64,000 nucleotides of DNA from Reticulitermes speratus (lineage: Eukaryota; Arthropoda; Insecta; Blattodea; Rhinotermitidae). Each line of letters starts with the position of its first letter. Positions within the stretch are counted from its first letter, which is position 1. This document shows, piece after piece, positions 33,123-44,368 of this stretch. Location: positions 31,452,743 through 31,516,742 of the forward strand of contig JAJKFL010000013.1 of the NCBI GenBank assembly GCA_021186555.1, read 5' to 3'. The position numbers and the translations under genes are program-made. The notes under the pieces were generated by a model. That model ran no database searches, was not told the DNA's origin, and was given only the letters and a program-made list of their open reading frames with translations.

Positions 33123-36100
33123 AATAATGAGCAGAAGAGGTATGATTGTGTTAGTAGTGTAGCATTATTATGACAGTATGTGTGTGGATGAGTGAGGAGA
33201 TAGACTGGTGTAAATGTATGGAAAATGTGAGTTATATGAGGTTACAGGAGAATAGGACGGGATGCCTATAGTCTTATGAACAGAAGAGGTATGATTGTGT
33301 TAGTAGTGTAGCGTTATTATGACAGTATGTGTGTGGATGAGTGAGGAGATAGACTGGTGTAAATGTATGGAAAATGTGAGTTATATGAGGTTACAGGAGA
33401 ATAGGACGGGATGCCTAGAGTCTTATGAACAGAAGAGGTATGATTGTGTTAGTAGTGTAGCGTTATTATGACAGTATGTGTGTGGATGAGTGAGGAGATA
33501 GACTGATGTAAATGTATGGAAAATGTGAGTTATATGAGGTTACAGGAGAATAGGACGGGATGCCTAGAGTCTTATGAACAGAAGAGGTATGATTGTGTTA
33601 GTAGTGTAGCATTATTATGACAGTATGTGTGTGGATGAGTGAGGAGATAGACTGATGTAAATGTATGGAAAATGTGAGTTATATGAGGTTACAGGAGAAT
33701 AGGACGGGATGCCTAGAGTCTTATGAACAGAAGAGGTATGATTGTGTTAGTAGTGTAGCATTATTATGACAGTATGTGTGTGGATGAGTGAGGAGATAGA
33801 CTGATGTAAATGTATGGAAAATGTGAGTTATATGAGGTTACAGGAGAATAGGACGGGATGCCTAGAGTCTTATGAACAGAAGAGGTATGATTGTGTTAGT
33901 AGTGTAGCGTTATTATGACAGTATGTGTGTGGATGAGTGAGGAGATAGACTGATGTAAATGTATGGAAAATGTGAGTTATATGAGGTTACAGGAGAATAG
34001 GACGGGATGCCTATAGTCTTATGAACAGAAGAGGTATGATTGTGTTAGTAGTGTAGCATTATTATGACAGTATGTGTGTGGATGAGTGAGGAGATAGACT
34101 GATGTAAATGTATGGAAAATGTGAGTTATATGAGGTTACAGGAGAATAGGACGGGATGCCTAGAGTCTTATGAACAGAAGAGGTATGATTGTGTTAGTAG
34201 TGTAGCGTTATTATGACAGTATGTGTGTGGATGAGTGAGGAGATAGACTGATGTAAATGTATGGAAAATGTGAGTTATATGAGGTTACAGGAGAATAGGA
34301 CGGGATGCCTATAGTCTTATGAACAGAAGAGGTATGATTGTGTTAGTAGTGTAGCATTATTATGACAGTATGTGTGTGGATGAGTGAGGAGATAGACTGA
34401 TGTAAATGTATGGAAAATGTGAGTTATATGAGGTTACAGGAGAATAGGACGGGATGCCTATAGTCTTATGAACAGAAGAGGTATGATTGTGTTAGTAGTG
34501 TAGCATTATTATGACAGTATGTGTGTGGATGAGTGAGGAGATAGACTGATGTAAATGTATGGAAAATGTGAGTTATATGAGGTTACAGGAGAATAGGACG
34601 GGATGCCTAGAGTCTTATGAACAGAAGAGGTATGATTGTGTTAGTAGTGTAGCGTTATTATGACAGTATGTGTGTGGATGAGTGAGGAGATAGACTGATG
34701 TAAATGTATGGAAAATGTGAGTTATATGAGGTTACAGGAGAATAGGACGGGATGCCTAGAGTCTTATGAACAGAAGAGGTATGATTGTGTTAGTAGTGTA
34801 GCGTTATTATGACAGTATGTGTGTGGATGAGTGAGGAGATAGACTGATGTAAATGTATGGAAAATGTGAGTTATATGAGGTTACAGGAGAATAGGACGAG
34901 ATGCCTAGAGTCTTATGAACAGAAGAGGTATGATTGTGTTAGTAGTGTAGCATTATTATGACAGTATGTGTGTGGATGAGTGAGGAGATAGACTGATGTA
35001 AATGTATGGAAAATGTGAGTTATATGAGGTTACAGGAGAATAGGACGAGATGCCTAGAGTCTTATGAACAGAAGAGGTATGATTGTGTTAGTAGTGTAGC
35101 GTTATTATGACAGTATGTGTGTGGATGAGTGAGGAGATAGACTGATGTAAATGTATGGAAAATGTGAGTTATATGAGGTTACAGGAGAATAGGACGAGAT
35201 GCCTAGAGTCTTATGAACAGAAGAGGTATGATTGTGTTAGTAGTGTAGCGTTATTATGACAGTATGTGTGTGGATGAGTGAGGAGATAGACTGATGTAAA
35301 TGTATGGAAAATGTGAGTTATATGAGGTTACAGGAGAATAGGACGAGATGCCTAGAGTCTTATGAACAGAAGAGGTATGATTGTGTTAGTAGTGTAGCAT
35401 TATTATGACAGTATGTGTGTGGATGAGTGAGGAGATAGACTGATGTAAATGTATGGAAAATGTGAGTTATATGAGGTTACAGGAGAATAGGACGAGATGC
35501 CTAGAGTCTTATGAACAGAAGAGGTATGATTGTGTTAGTAGTGTAGCATTATTATGACAGTATGTGTGTGGATGAGTGAGGAGATAGACTGATGTAAATG
35601 TATGGAAAATGTGAGTTATATGAGGTTATAGGAGAATAGGACGAGATGCCTAGAGTCTTATGAACAGAAGAGGTATGATTGTGTTAGTAGTGTAGCATTA
35701 TTATGACAGTATGTGTGTGGATGAGTGAGGAGATAGACTGATGTAAATGTATGGAAAATGTGAGTTATATGAGGTTACAGGAGAATAGGACGAGATGCCT
35801 AGAGTATTGAACAGAAGAGGTATGATTGTGTTAGTAGTGTAGCGTTATTATGACAGTATGTGTGTGGATGAGTGAGGAGATAGACTGATGTAAATGTATG
35901 GAAAATGTGAGTTATATGAGGTTACAGGAGAATAGAACGAGATGCCTAGAGTCTTATGAACAGAAGAGGTATGATTGTGTTAGTAGTGTAGCATCATTAG
36001 GATAGTATGTGTGTGGATGAATGAGGAGATAGACTGGTGTAAATGTATGGAAAATGTGAGTTGTATGAGGTTACAGGAGAATAGGACGAGATGCCTATAG

Positions 36101-36372
36101 TCTTATGAACAGAAGAGGTATGATTGTGTTAGTAGTGTAGCATTATTAGGACAGTATGTGTGTGGATGAGTGAGGAGATAGACTGGTGTAAATGTATGGA
36201 AAATGTGAGTTATATGAGGTTACAGGAGAATAGAACGAGATATCTAGATTTTGATGAACAGAAGAAGTATGATTGTGTTAGTAATGTAGCATTATTAGGG
36301 CCATATGTGTGTGGATGGGTGAGCATAGAGACCGATGCAAATGTATGGAAAAATGTGAGGTCTGTAACATCC
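33123..36372. repeat. 149-bp satellite array, ~22 units
   Basis: Unit boundaries (TCTTATGAACAGAAG) at 33272, 33421, 33570 and so on, every 149 bp. Units differ at a few diagnostic sites: GCATTATT versus GCGTTATT, CCTATAG versus CCTAGAG, GACGGG versus GACGAG. From ~34900 rightward all units read GACGAG. The last three units (36000-36372) are most diverged. 149 is not a multiple of 3 and stops recur, so it is not coding. One unit is ~3 bp short near 35805. Confidence 0.98.
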
Positions 36373-36544
36373 CGGTGTTAACACAGACTGAGACATAGAT
36401 AAAATGACCTGCGATTTAAAAAATTCAAATAGCGTCAAATAAAACTGGCCCGGGGCCGGGTCCTGACGATTTTGACTACTTGCGCAACTTCAAAACGCAT
36501 ACTACTTGTACTAGGGAAAACCGACAGCGATTTCCAGATAGACA
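36373..36544. other. Unassigned sequence
   Basis: Short spacer; nothing recognised. Confidence 0.4.
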
Positions 36545-37010
36545 AGTAGGCCTACTAACCTTTCGGAGAAACAGCTACTTCCATCTTCGGGGCAGAAAAA
36601 TAGCGTGACTTGGTTAAAATAGACGTAGTGAGAGTCATACTTAACTTACAGGCGTAAACTATTGTCCACCAGTAATATTCATAATTCTCTACCGATCTGA
36701 GCAAAATTCGGTATAGAAGATCTCCAGTAACTCCACCAAGCAAATGTCAGTTTTGTGAAAGTCGATACAGGACTTCAGGGGGTAAATGAAAATCTGTCCG
36801 CATTTTCTACACGTTTCTGCCGCTTTGGATAAAATTCTCTATATTAGACCTCCAGGTAATGCCGTTCAGTAAAGGTAATTTTCGTGAAAATCGTCGCAGT
36901 ATAAGCCATATTTTACTTAAAGAGCACCAATGCATTTCTACCTCTATTTTCCATATTTATTATCCGATTTGGGTAAAATTCGCTCTACAGATTTTCTATA
37001 AGACTGAAAC
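36545..37010. repeat. PLE scrap followed by repeat F modules
   Basis: 36556-36597 on the minus strand has CCGAAGA .. CGAAAGG, a decayed hammerhead-like order. From 36640, repeat F modules 'ccgatctgagcaaaattcgg', 'gaaaatcgtcgcagtataag' and 'ccgatttgggtaaaattcg' recur at ~120-150 bp spacing. Confidence 0.5.
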
Positions 37011-37123
37011 TTTCAACTAGTCTACACTCAAGAAATAAAAAGCTGAAACCCATGAAACTACTCTACAAAACGTTAAAAAAAAAGTAAAATTATGTACCAT
37101 AATTAAATGCTCAGCGTAAAATA

Positions 37124-37512
37124 CAGGGTTATTCAAAATGATTGTCGGGGTTTTAACAACTTGGCCACCTCGTTCTCCAGATGCAACCCCATGTCATTTC
37201 TGTGTATGGGGTTACGTCAAGGATCAGGTTTATGTTCCTCCTCTTCCAGCAAGTATCCCGGAACTGAAGGTACGAATCAGAACCGCCATTGAAACCATCA
37301 CCGCTGACATGCTAGAAAAAGTTTGGAACGAACTCGATTATCGTGTTGATGTTTGTAGAATCACAAAGGGTGCACATATAGAGCACCTGTAAGGTATGTC
37401 ACAAAAACTTGGAGTGTTGTTCTACTAAATAAAAGAATACATATACTGCTATCTCAAGTGTATTGTGTATGACAAGTTGTTAAAACCCCGACAATCATTT
37501 TGAATAAACCTG
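37124..37512 (+). mobile_element. Internally deleted Tc1/mariner-type element
   Basis: TIRs of ~40 bp with one mismatch: CAGGGTTATTCAAAATGATT continuing GTCGGGGTTTTAACAACTTG at the left, its complement ending AATAAACCTG at the right. Flanked by TA (37122-37123 and 37513-37514). Inside is only the C-terminal transposase exon (37138-37392). 389 bp in total. Confidence 0.93.
37138..37392 (+). pseudogene. Transposase C-terminal fragment (mariner superfamily)
   Basis: Open for 84 codons from within the TIR to a stop. WPPRSPDATPCHFCVWGYVK contains the third catalytic aspartate context (RSPD.TP..F..WGY.K) typical of mariner-type DDD/E transposases. 'YVPPLPASIPELKVRIRTAI' and 'WNELDYRVDVCR..KGAHIEHL' follow, as at the C terminus of such proteins. 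The DNA-binding domain and the first two catalytic aspartates are missing, so it is inactive. The ATG inside the TIR is an accident of the deletion. Confidence 0.88.
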
Positions 37513-38084
37513 TACTATTAAATTAGGTGAAAGATGTTTCAAGGAAATTCTTACAGGCTTTTGGGATAACTAGAATATATACGACTTCAAACTTACATAA
37601 AAAAAATGAATCCTTCCTTTAGAATTATTACCCTTTATGTAAAAATAAGATCTCATTTTTATAGAACTTTATGTTGCAATTAATCTGCCAAGTATTTTAA
37701 TAATTTTGTACTTACCTGAAGAGGGCCAAGTCGGTCAAAACACGTTTTAATGAACAATAAGTACTGACAATAAAATTTAGTTGTAATTTGACGGGTTATT
37801 TTAACACAGTTTAATACAGTTCGGTATAAGTCAGCTAAAGGTAATGCTGTTGAACATTTGTGATTTTCGTGAAAATTGGTACAGGGAAGGCTGTATTTTT
37901 CTTACGGCAGTAACGTTATTACATTTATGTCCGTACCGTAAAACCGTATATTTGGAATGTAAAGAAAGCCTTCGGAATGACTATGCACTACGTTACAGAG
38001 TACATCATATGCAGGCTTGTTAAAAAATCCGCGTTACAACAAACACACCAGATGTATCTCCTACCAAATTTCCTAAGCCTCTCC
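37513..38084. other. PLE-like remnant and unassigned sequence
   Basis: 37716-37755 reads CTGAAGA..GCC..GGTCAAAACACGTT, a decayed hammerhead-like order. 37850-37890 has one repeat F phrase (gtgaaaattggtacag). The remainder is unassigned. Confidence 0.4.
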
Positions 38085-38583
38085 GAAACCTGCAAATCGT
38101 CCACAACGAGTGTCTCCATCTTCTGACGATCTGCAAATCATACATAAGAAGTATCTCCGTCTTCTGACTACCTGCAAGCCATCCAAAACGAGTGTCTCCA
38201 TCTTCTGTGTACCTGTAAATCATCCAAGACGAGCGTCTCCATTTTCTGGATACCTGCAAATCATCCAAGACGAGCGTCTCCATTTTCTGGATACCTGCAA
38301 ATCATCCAAAACGAGTGTCTCCATTTTATGGATACCTGCAAATCATCCAAAACGAGTGTCTCCATCTTCTGGGTACCTGCAAATCATCCAAAACGAGTGT
38401 CATCTTCTGGGTACCTGCAAATCATCCGCGAGTGTCTCCATCTTGTGGGTACCTGTAAATCATCCAAATCGAGTGTCTTCATCTTCTGGGTAGCTGCAAA
38501 TCATCCAAAATGAGTGTCTCCATCTTCTGGGTACCTGAAAATCATCCAAAATTAGTGTCTCCATCTTCTGACTACCTGCAAAT
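38085..38583. repeat. 41-bp tandem array, ~12 units
   Basis: Unit 'atcatccaaaacgagtgtct' + 'ccatcttctgggtacctgca' + a. Period 41 with small deletions (38400, 38430). Continues after an insertion at 38679-38696. Open frames on both strands reflect the repeat only. Confidence 0.95.
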
Positions 38584-38596
38584 TATCCAGAACGTG

Positions 38597-38665
38597 AAAT
38601 CTGTGGTCTTCTGGGTTATTACACGGCGTCGTGTGGTAATTATTTACCGACGTTTCATGACAACG
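38597..38665 (-). mobile_element. PS retroelement end inserted in the 41-bp array
   Basis: 69-bp truncated copy (cttctgggttattacacgg, accgacgtttcatgac). Flanked by the 13-bp duplication TATCCAGAACGTG at 38584-38596 and 38666-38678, which carries two changes away from the array consensus at both sites. Hence a true target duplication. Confidence 0.85.
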
Positions 38666-38696
38666 TATCCAGAACGTGTGTCTCCATCTTCTGGCA

Positions 38697-39300
38697 GCGT
38701 CACATTACGTCACGTCACACACAGCATTTGGGATGGGATGGGACCGTCAAAGTGAAACCATCCAAACAACGGCGCCGACAAACGGATCAATCAATTTGTT
38801 TGATGCAGGTCAAGGAAACAGCTGAGCATCACACTGCATCCATCCATCCATTTCGTTACTGTTGTGCAGTTTACGTCACGCGACGCCAAGACAAGCCGGC
38901 GCCGCGACGAAGGGTAGGAGGGTGCAGTAAAGACACAGTTTGTAACTGCTATTTATAACTGTCACAACAGGCATGGCGTTAAGTGCTGACACCCTCTCAG
39001 TGCAGGTCCGGATACAGTATTGAAAACGACAGCAAAGTGGCATCGCACCTCGGATTGGGCTTCCGGAAAATTCATGAATACATGTGTTTGTGTGCATGTG
39101 TGTGTGTCTATGTGGCTGTTGGTAGATGATGCCCAGTGTGGCTACAAATTTCGTAATACATATATCCCACATTCAAGGACTTTCCATTAAAGAAACCAAC
39201 TAGCTGCTATTTAGGAAAACACACGCTGTTTTTTAAAAAACCATAAGAAACAAAAATACACTGGTTGGGGAAAATGCTGCGTTTTCACATGTTAAAGCAC
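38697..39300. other. Unassigned sequence
   Basis: GT-rich patch at 39085-39112. Open frames around 38876-39172 have no family features. Confidence 0.4.
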
Positions 39301-39395
39301 CCTCTAAAGCACAGTGGTTAATATATTATGTACAATATTATATATTATATAACACAGAATATATAATATATATCTTAACCACTATGCTTTAGAGG
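39301..39395. repeat. Inverted repeat with AT-rich centre
   Basis: 'ccctctaaagcacagtggtt' at the left and 'aaccactatgctttagaggg' at the right, with a TA-rich palindromic middle. Possible small MITE. Confidence 0.85.
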
Positions 39396-39479
39396 GAGCA
39401 GTACAAATAGCAATACAGTTATCTTAAACTGTCACTAAGTCGCACACGGTAATCGGGAAGGTCTTAATAAATTAAACAA

Positions 39480-39775
39480 GACAGGCAATGTACGTATAAA
39501 TGTAATATTACGGCGCGTTCGCGTAACCATTGCTGCCTTGGAACAGCAATAAGTATTACATACTCTGAGTGTGTGTCTGTAGCCTTAGTTATCAAGCACG
39601 CCAAGCGCATGCGCCGTATTATATTGTCATCTGTGACCTGTCTGGCTCTACCGTATTTTTCCACATTATCTTATAAACGGCACGACTTTTGGAAATGACT
39701 TATTGAACATAAAATGTGTTTTTATTTCCTCTACAACTTTTGTCCGAAACATTTCTCATTTTAAGAAGAATATAG
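39480..39775 (+). mobile_element. Repeat E, 3'-truncated copy
   Basis: GGCGCGTTCGCGTAACCATTG at 39512, followed by 'gtctgtagccttagtta' and 'cctctacaacttttgtccga'. It stops before the 72-bp motif region. Confidence 0.8.
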
Positions 39776-39804
39776 GCGCTCGACTGCAACTGGTTAATAA
39801 GGAT

Positions 39805-39878
39805 CCGATCAGGCACACAGTAACTACTGGTGTGCTGACTACAGGCACACAGTAACTACTGGTGTGCTGACTACAGTA
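39805..39878. repeat. Two-unit ~32-bp repeat
   Basis: 'ggcacacagtaactactggt' gtgctgactaca occurs twice in tandem. Confidence 0.9.
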
Positions 39879-39989
39879 CAGAAGTGACGCTCGTGGAACA
39901 TCGAGAAGAGTTCCTCGGCTTACAACTTGATCCCTGCCCCTCGGCAGTAACTGCCCTTCCATACAGACCGAAAATAACAGCATCGTGAA

Positions 39990-40915
39990 ATGTCTCTCTA
40001 GCTAGCCCAGCAGCTACAAAATGTCCCTCTAGCTAGCCCAGCAGCTAAAAAAGGTCCCTCTAGCTAGCCCAGCAACTACAAAATGTCCCTCTAGCTAGCC
40101 CAAAAGCTACCAAATGTCCCTCCAGCTAGCCCAGCAGCTACAAAATGTCCCTCTAGCTAGCCCATCAGCTACAAAATGTCCCTCTAGCTTGCCCAGCAGC
40201 TACAAAATGTCCCTCTAGCTAGCCCAGCAGCTACAAAATGTCCCTCTAGCTAGCCCAGTAGCTACAAAATGTCCCTCTAGCTAGCTCAGCAGCCAAAAAT
40301 GTCCCCTAAGTTAGCCCATCAGCTACAAAACGTCACTTTAGCTAGTCCAGCAACTAAAAAATATACCTTTAGCTAACACAGCAGCAACAAAAGTCCCTCA
40401 ATTTAGCCCAGCAGCTACAAATTTCCCTTAAGTTAGCCCAGCAGCTACAAAGGTCACTTTAGATAGTCCAGCAGCCACAAAAGTCCCTTTAGCTAGCCCA
40501 GCAACTAGAATATTCATTACGTTAGACCAGTAGCTACAAAATGTCCCTCTAGCTAGCCCAGCAGCTACACAATGTCCCTCTAGCTAGCCCAGCAGCTACA
40601 CAACGTCCCTCTAGTTAGCCCAGCAGCTACACAATGTCCCTCTAGCTAGCCCAGCAGCTACACAACGTCCCTCTAGTTAGCCCAGCAGCTACACAATGTC
40701 CCTCTAGCTAGCCCAGCAGCTACACAACGTCCCTCTAGTTAGCCCAGCAGCTACACAATGTCCCTTTAGCTAGCCCAGCAGCAAAAAAGTCCCTCTAGCT
40801 AGCCCAGCAGCTACACAACGTCCCTCTAGCTAGCCCAGCAGCTACACAATGTCACTCTAGCTAGCCCAGCACATATAAAAGTCCCTTCAGCTAGCTCGGA
40901 AGCCACAAAACCGAA
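39990..40915. repeat. CTAG-rich 31-bp tandem array, ~30 units
   Basis: Unit 'atgtccctctagctagccca' gcagctacaaa, period 31. The middle (40280-40510) is diverged. 40545-40760 alternates two unit types (aatgtccctctagctag / aacgtccctctagttag), making a 62-bp higher-order dimer repeated at least three times. Confidence 0.95.
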
Positions 40916-40949
40916 ACATATTCGACAATTTTTTATTTATCAACACACA

Positions 40950-41200
40950 CACAAGCGCGCGTCTTTAGGCTATGGACTGGACTGCCAAGGAGCCGTGGTT
41001 CGATTTCCAGCAGCTCCCAGATCGGCTCTGACACCAACTCAAGAGTCCGAACCGATGGATATCAGAAGCTCTTTCCCCGGGAATAAAGCGACCGGCGTGT
41101 GAAGCTGACCACTCACCTCCATCTAGTGCCTATGTTACGAATGAGTAGAGCTACCACTCCTCTCCCACCATACGCCTTCATGCGTGCATAAGGGCCAATT
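40950..41200 (+). mobile_element. SINE-A, strongly diverged copy
   Basis: Partial B box GGTTCGATTTCC at ~40999-41010, body 'gggaataaagcgaccggcgt', 'cacctccatctagtgccta' and the 3' end. Head rearranged. Confidence 0.7.
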
Positions 41201-41447
41201 TCAATTTTACTTACTAATATAAACACACAAATGCGACTAAACCGCATGCAACTAAGTTGCCTTAAGTTATCTAAATAATATTTAAAAATTCAGTTCGTGA
41301 CTCACTGAAAACCATTGCGTCCCCAGTACAGAAACTTGCTGGTTAATGCCGCTTACAGACAGAATAGCTATTTATTGTGAGAATCATACTTAGATACACT
41401 TTGTGGGCAAAATGCTGAGATATGCACCTAAAAGCAAGTGGTATATA
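41201..41447. other. Unassigned sequence
   Basis: Nothing recognised. Confidence 0.4.
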
Positions 41448-41449
41448 TA

Positions 41450-41634
41450 CAGTCGAACCCGGTTATAACGACACCGTTTTATACGACACCTCGTCTACAG
41501 CGTCAGATATTCTGTGGTACCAATTAATTCCTCGCTGTTAACCATAACATTATACTCCTCGGTTATAACAATACTCGTTTATAACGACACAAAAGATTCA
41601 GTCCCTATCAAGACGTTATGACCGAGATCGACTG
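41450..41634 (+). mobile_element. pogo/Tigger-like MITE
   Basis: 185 bp, TIR CAGTCGAACCCGGTTATAAC / GTTATGACCGAGATCGACTG. TA at 41448-41449 and 41635-41636. Same family and internal order as 8655-8842. Confidence 0.9.
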
Positions 41635-41904
41635 TAGTTACCACTGCAACCTAAAATACATACGAGTATACTTAGAACTAGAAGCGTTTTATTCAACCAG
41701 CATTTTCATTACTGTATTCACAGAAGCAGCAAATCGGCCCCATCCCTACCTCGCCGTCGCACCCTACAGACCTATTGCTAAGATTCATCTAGGCCCGTGA
41801 CTCTCTAATGATTTCTTCCCTACTAAATTTAGTCAACAGCTTCATAACAACAATGGTAACGTGTGATTCCGAACTTTCATAAAGATACTGATAAAGTAAA
41901 AGGT

Positions 41905-42190
41905 AAAGGTTTTCCCTTTACACGCCACGAAAGCACTTAAGGGGAGTAGAGTTATAGCTCCACTCATTCTTAACCTTGGCACTAAATGGAGGTGAGTGGT
42001 TAACTTCACGCCCCGGCCGCTTTACCCCCAGGAAAGAACACCAGCACTCACTGAATAGGAGGCTTGGTGGGCCTCTGAACCGGTCTCGACGTTTCGAGAA
42101 AGAGAAGAATCTCTTGCCCCTATGGGGATTCGAACCCCGGACTGTCCAGCACGTAGCCTAGTCACTATACCGACTGAGCTACTCCAACTA
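41905..42190 (-). mobile_element. SINE-A, full-length
   Basis: Head at ~42185 with the A box (complement of ccgactgagcta) and B box (GGATTCGAACCCC complement at ~42125-42138). Body and 3' end down to 41905. Second most complete SINE-A here. Confidence 0.88.
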
Positions 42191-42411
42191 CCACAGTGAT
42201 AGAATGTCATAACAATGCTGCTGACGTTCCACTCCGAAGTTTCGTAACAATATTGCTATCGAGTCACTCCGAATTACCATTTTAGGTTCAACGTTTGGGC
42301 TCATTTCTTTAAAATATCAACCGGATCACAAACGTAATGTTTAAATCGTGTCAGACAAATTAAGAGCAAAATATTTCACATTTTTACCATTTTCGTGCCG
42401 AATGGCCCCAA

Positions 42412-42506
42412 TTTACCGCGTCTCCAAGCACGGCAGATATACGCCATGTCCCGGCGGATGCACGCTTCCTATGCGACAACTCTGCCATGACCAGGGACAC
42501 GATAAA
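42412..42506 (-). mobile_element. ~95-bp inverted-repeat element
   Basis: Arms of 26 bp (tttaccgcgtctccaagcac ggcaga / tctgccatgaccagggacac gataaa), imperfectly paired. The interior (gaagcgtgcatccgccggga on the minus strand) matches the copy at 49401-49498 in opposite orientation. Confidence 0.8.
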
Positions 42507-42989
42507 AGGGACATTTTTCGTGAGAAATTCGATCCCAATTGCCTTGGCGCATTGCAAACATGTTTATTACTGTGGATCATGAACTAAAATAATAAAGCAG
42601 TAATGTGTCATTACGGTGTTTCTATTGCTGACGCCATCCCCAAGTTGTTTATTAACGCAAGTGGACCGATTATAGTATTAATATCCTCATTATCACAGGC
42701 ACGAACCCAGAATGTGACCTTAAATTGAGGTCCTGTCCACGTGACGCTACAAAGTCGCAGAAGCTGGTTGTCAGGCCGTACCAACCTTCGGGTTTTACGC
42801 AGTGATCAGTGAACCATAAAATCGATTAAAAACAGTAGAATGGGAAGCATTCCAATGCCTTTTTAGCTGTCCTTTACGAAGTAAAGTAAAAGAGCGTGTT
42901 ACGATGAAACCGCAACGTCCGTCTGTTCGCCTGTGACGCAATATCAGCGACTAACCAGTTTATTGGATTTTCATGAAGTTTGGTACAGG
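42507..42989. other. Unassigned sequence
   Basis: Nothing recognised, apart from a single repeat F-like phrase near 42965-42985. Confidence 0.4.
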
Positions 42990-43816
42990 ATCAATATATT
43001 CACAATTTACTGTACCAACCAAACGCACAATGTCAGTTACATATCAGTGTTAAACACGTAGCTACGACATGTTTCGGTATAAACGTACCAACTTCAGGGA
43101 GCGCAATATGTCATGTTTAAAACCAACTGCCAGTGACAAGCTATCATTTACACGGTTCCACAGTCTGCAGTAGGCTGCGTTGTTGATGTCATTTGTGTAT
43201 AAAGGTACAACTGGTACTGTTTTTAAAAACTTATGGTTAAAATATGATTAAAACATTTCTTACATAATAAATATGAGTTTATATTTTGTACAGAAATTTA
43301 ATTTCTTTATTTCATCCTATCTTTTTACTGCAAGTTTAGTGTTTCTACTTTGTTGAGTGTTACCTTTGACCTTCAGGAAGTATGCTGCTGGCTCCAATAC
43401 ACGACACAGCATAAACACAGTGACCCGATCCACCTTGCACTGAGATACGCACTACAGACCTCAACATATAATGCCACAAACTAGAACTTTCCACTACCAG
43501 CTGCAACAATAATTTTAATTTGTATAAATCATATTTATTATGTAAGAAATGTTTTAACCGTATTTTAACCATAAGTTTTTTCAAAAACAGTACCAGTTGT
43601 ACCTTTATACACAAATGACATCAACAACGCAGCCTACTGCAGACTGCGGAACCTTGTAAATGATAGCTTGTCACTGGCAGTTGGCTTTAAACATGGCATA
43701 TTGCGCTGTCTGAAGTTGGTACGTTTGTACCGAAACATGTCGTAGCTACGTGTTTAACACTCATATGTAACTGATATTGTGCGTTTGGTTGGTACAGTAA
43801 ATTGAATACATTGATC
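42990..43816. mobile_element. Long inverted repeat, ~300-bp arms, with hammerhead-like motifs
   Basis: Left arm 42990-43285 and right arm 43521-43816 are ~90% complementary by eye; the spacer is ~235 bp. Each arm contains CTGAAGT, hairpin GGTAC..GTACC (ATACC on the left), GAAAC, ATGTC, GTA in the outward direction (plus 43710-43744, minus 43097-43063). The core base A9 is T in both arms, so it predates the duplication or is a family feature. Confidence 0.8.
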
Positions 43817-43859
43817 TATAAATGCACGGAATGGACAAGTTTGAAATATGTAGTAGAGG

Positions 43860-44355
43860 AGTTATTTACAAAAACCTGAGCGAGCCTAAGTTTCATGAAA
43901 ATTGGCTCATTGAGTCGGACTTCACTTGAGGGTGCAAATAAATTTCTACCCGTACTTTCCACATTTCTTGAACGATTTGGGTGAAGTCCAGAACAGAACA
44001 CCTCCACATGATACCGCTCAGCTAACGTATTTTTCAACAACCGGCATAGTGGAAGCCATACCTTAATTAACAGCGTAAATGGAATTTGCCCGCATTTTCT
44101 ACCATTTCGTCCCATTTGGATAAAAGTCGTTACAGAAGACCGCCAGTGTGAATTTCGTGAAAATCGGTGCAGTGAAAGGCACAGTTCACGTAAGGGCATA
44201 AATGAAATGTGGTCCGTGTCTTCTATATGTTTGTCCGATTTGGACAAAGTTCGGTAGAGACGATGTCAACAAAAATGTGTCCAGTGTTTTTATTTTTCGT
44301 GAAATTCGGCGCAGTAAAAGCCATACTTCGGGGGCGAAAAGGAATTCATATCTGT
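43860..44355. repeat. Repeat F modules
   Basis: At least four degenerate modules of 120-150 bp: 'tcatgaaaattggctcattg', 'gaacgatttgggtgaagtcc', 'cccatttggataaaagtcg', 'ccgatttggacaaagttcgg'. Interrupted by the SINE-B insertion and resumed at 44777-45015 with 'gtccaattatggtcaaattc'. Confidence 0.65.
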
Positions 44356-44368
44356 ACTTCCCACATTA

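Noticed and set aside
33123-36372. Regularly spaced repeats as a CRISPR-like array
   Set aside because: No unique spacers; the entire 149-bp unit repeats, and the context is eukaryotic.
39990-40915. CTAG-rich array as a CRISPR-like array or restriction-site cluster with function
   Set aside because: Contiguous 31-bp units without spacers; an ordinary minisatellite.
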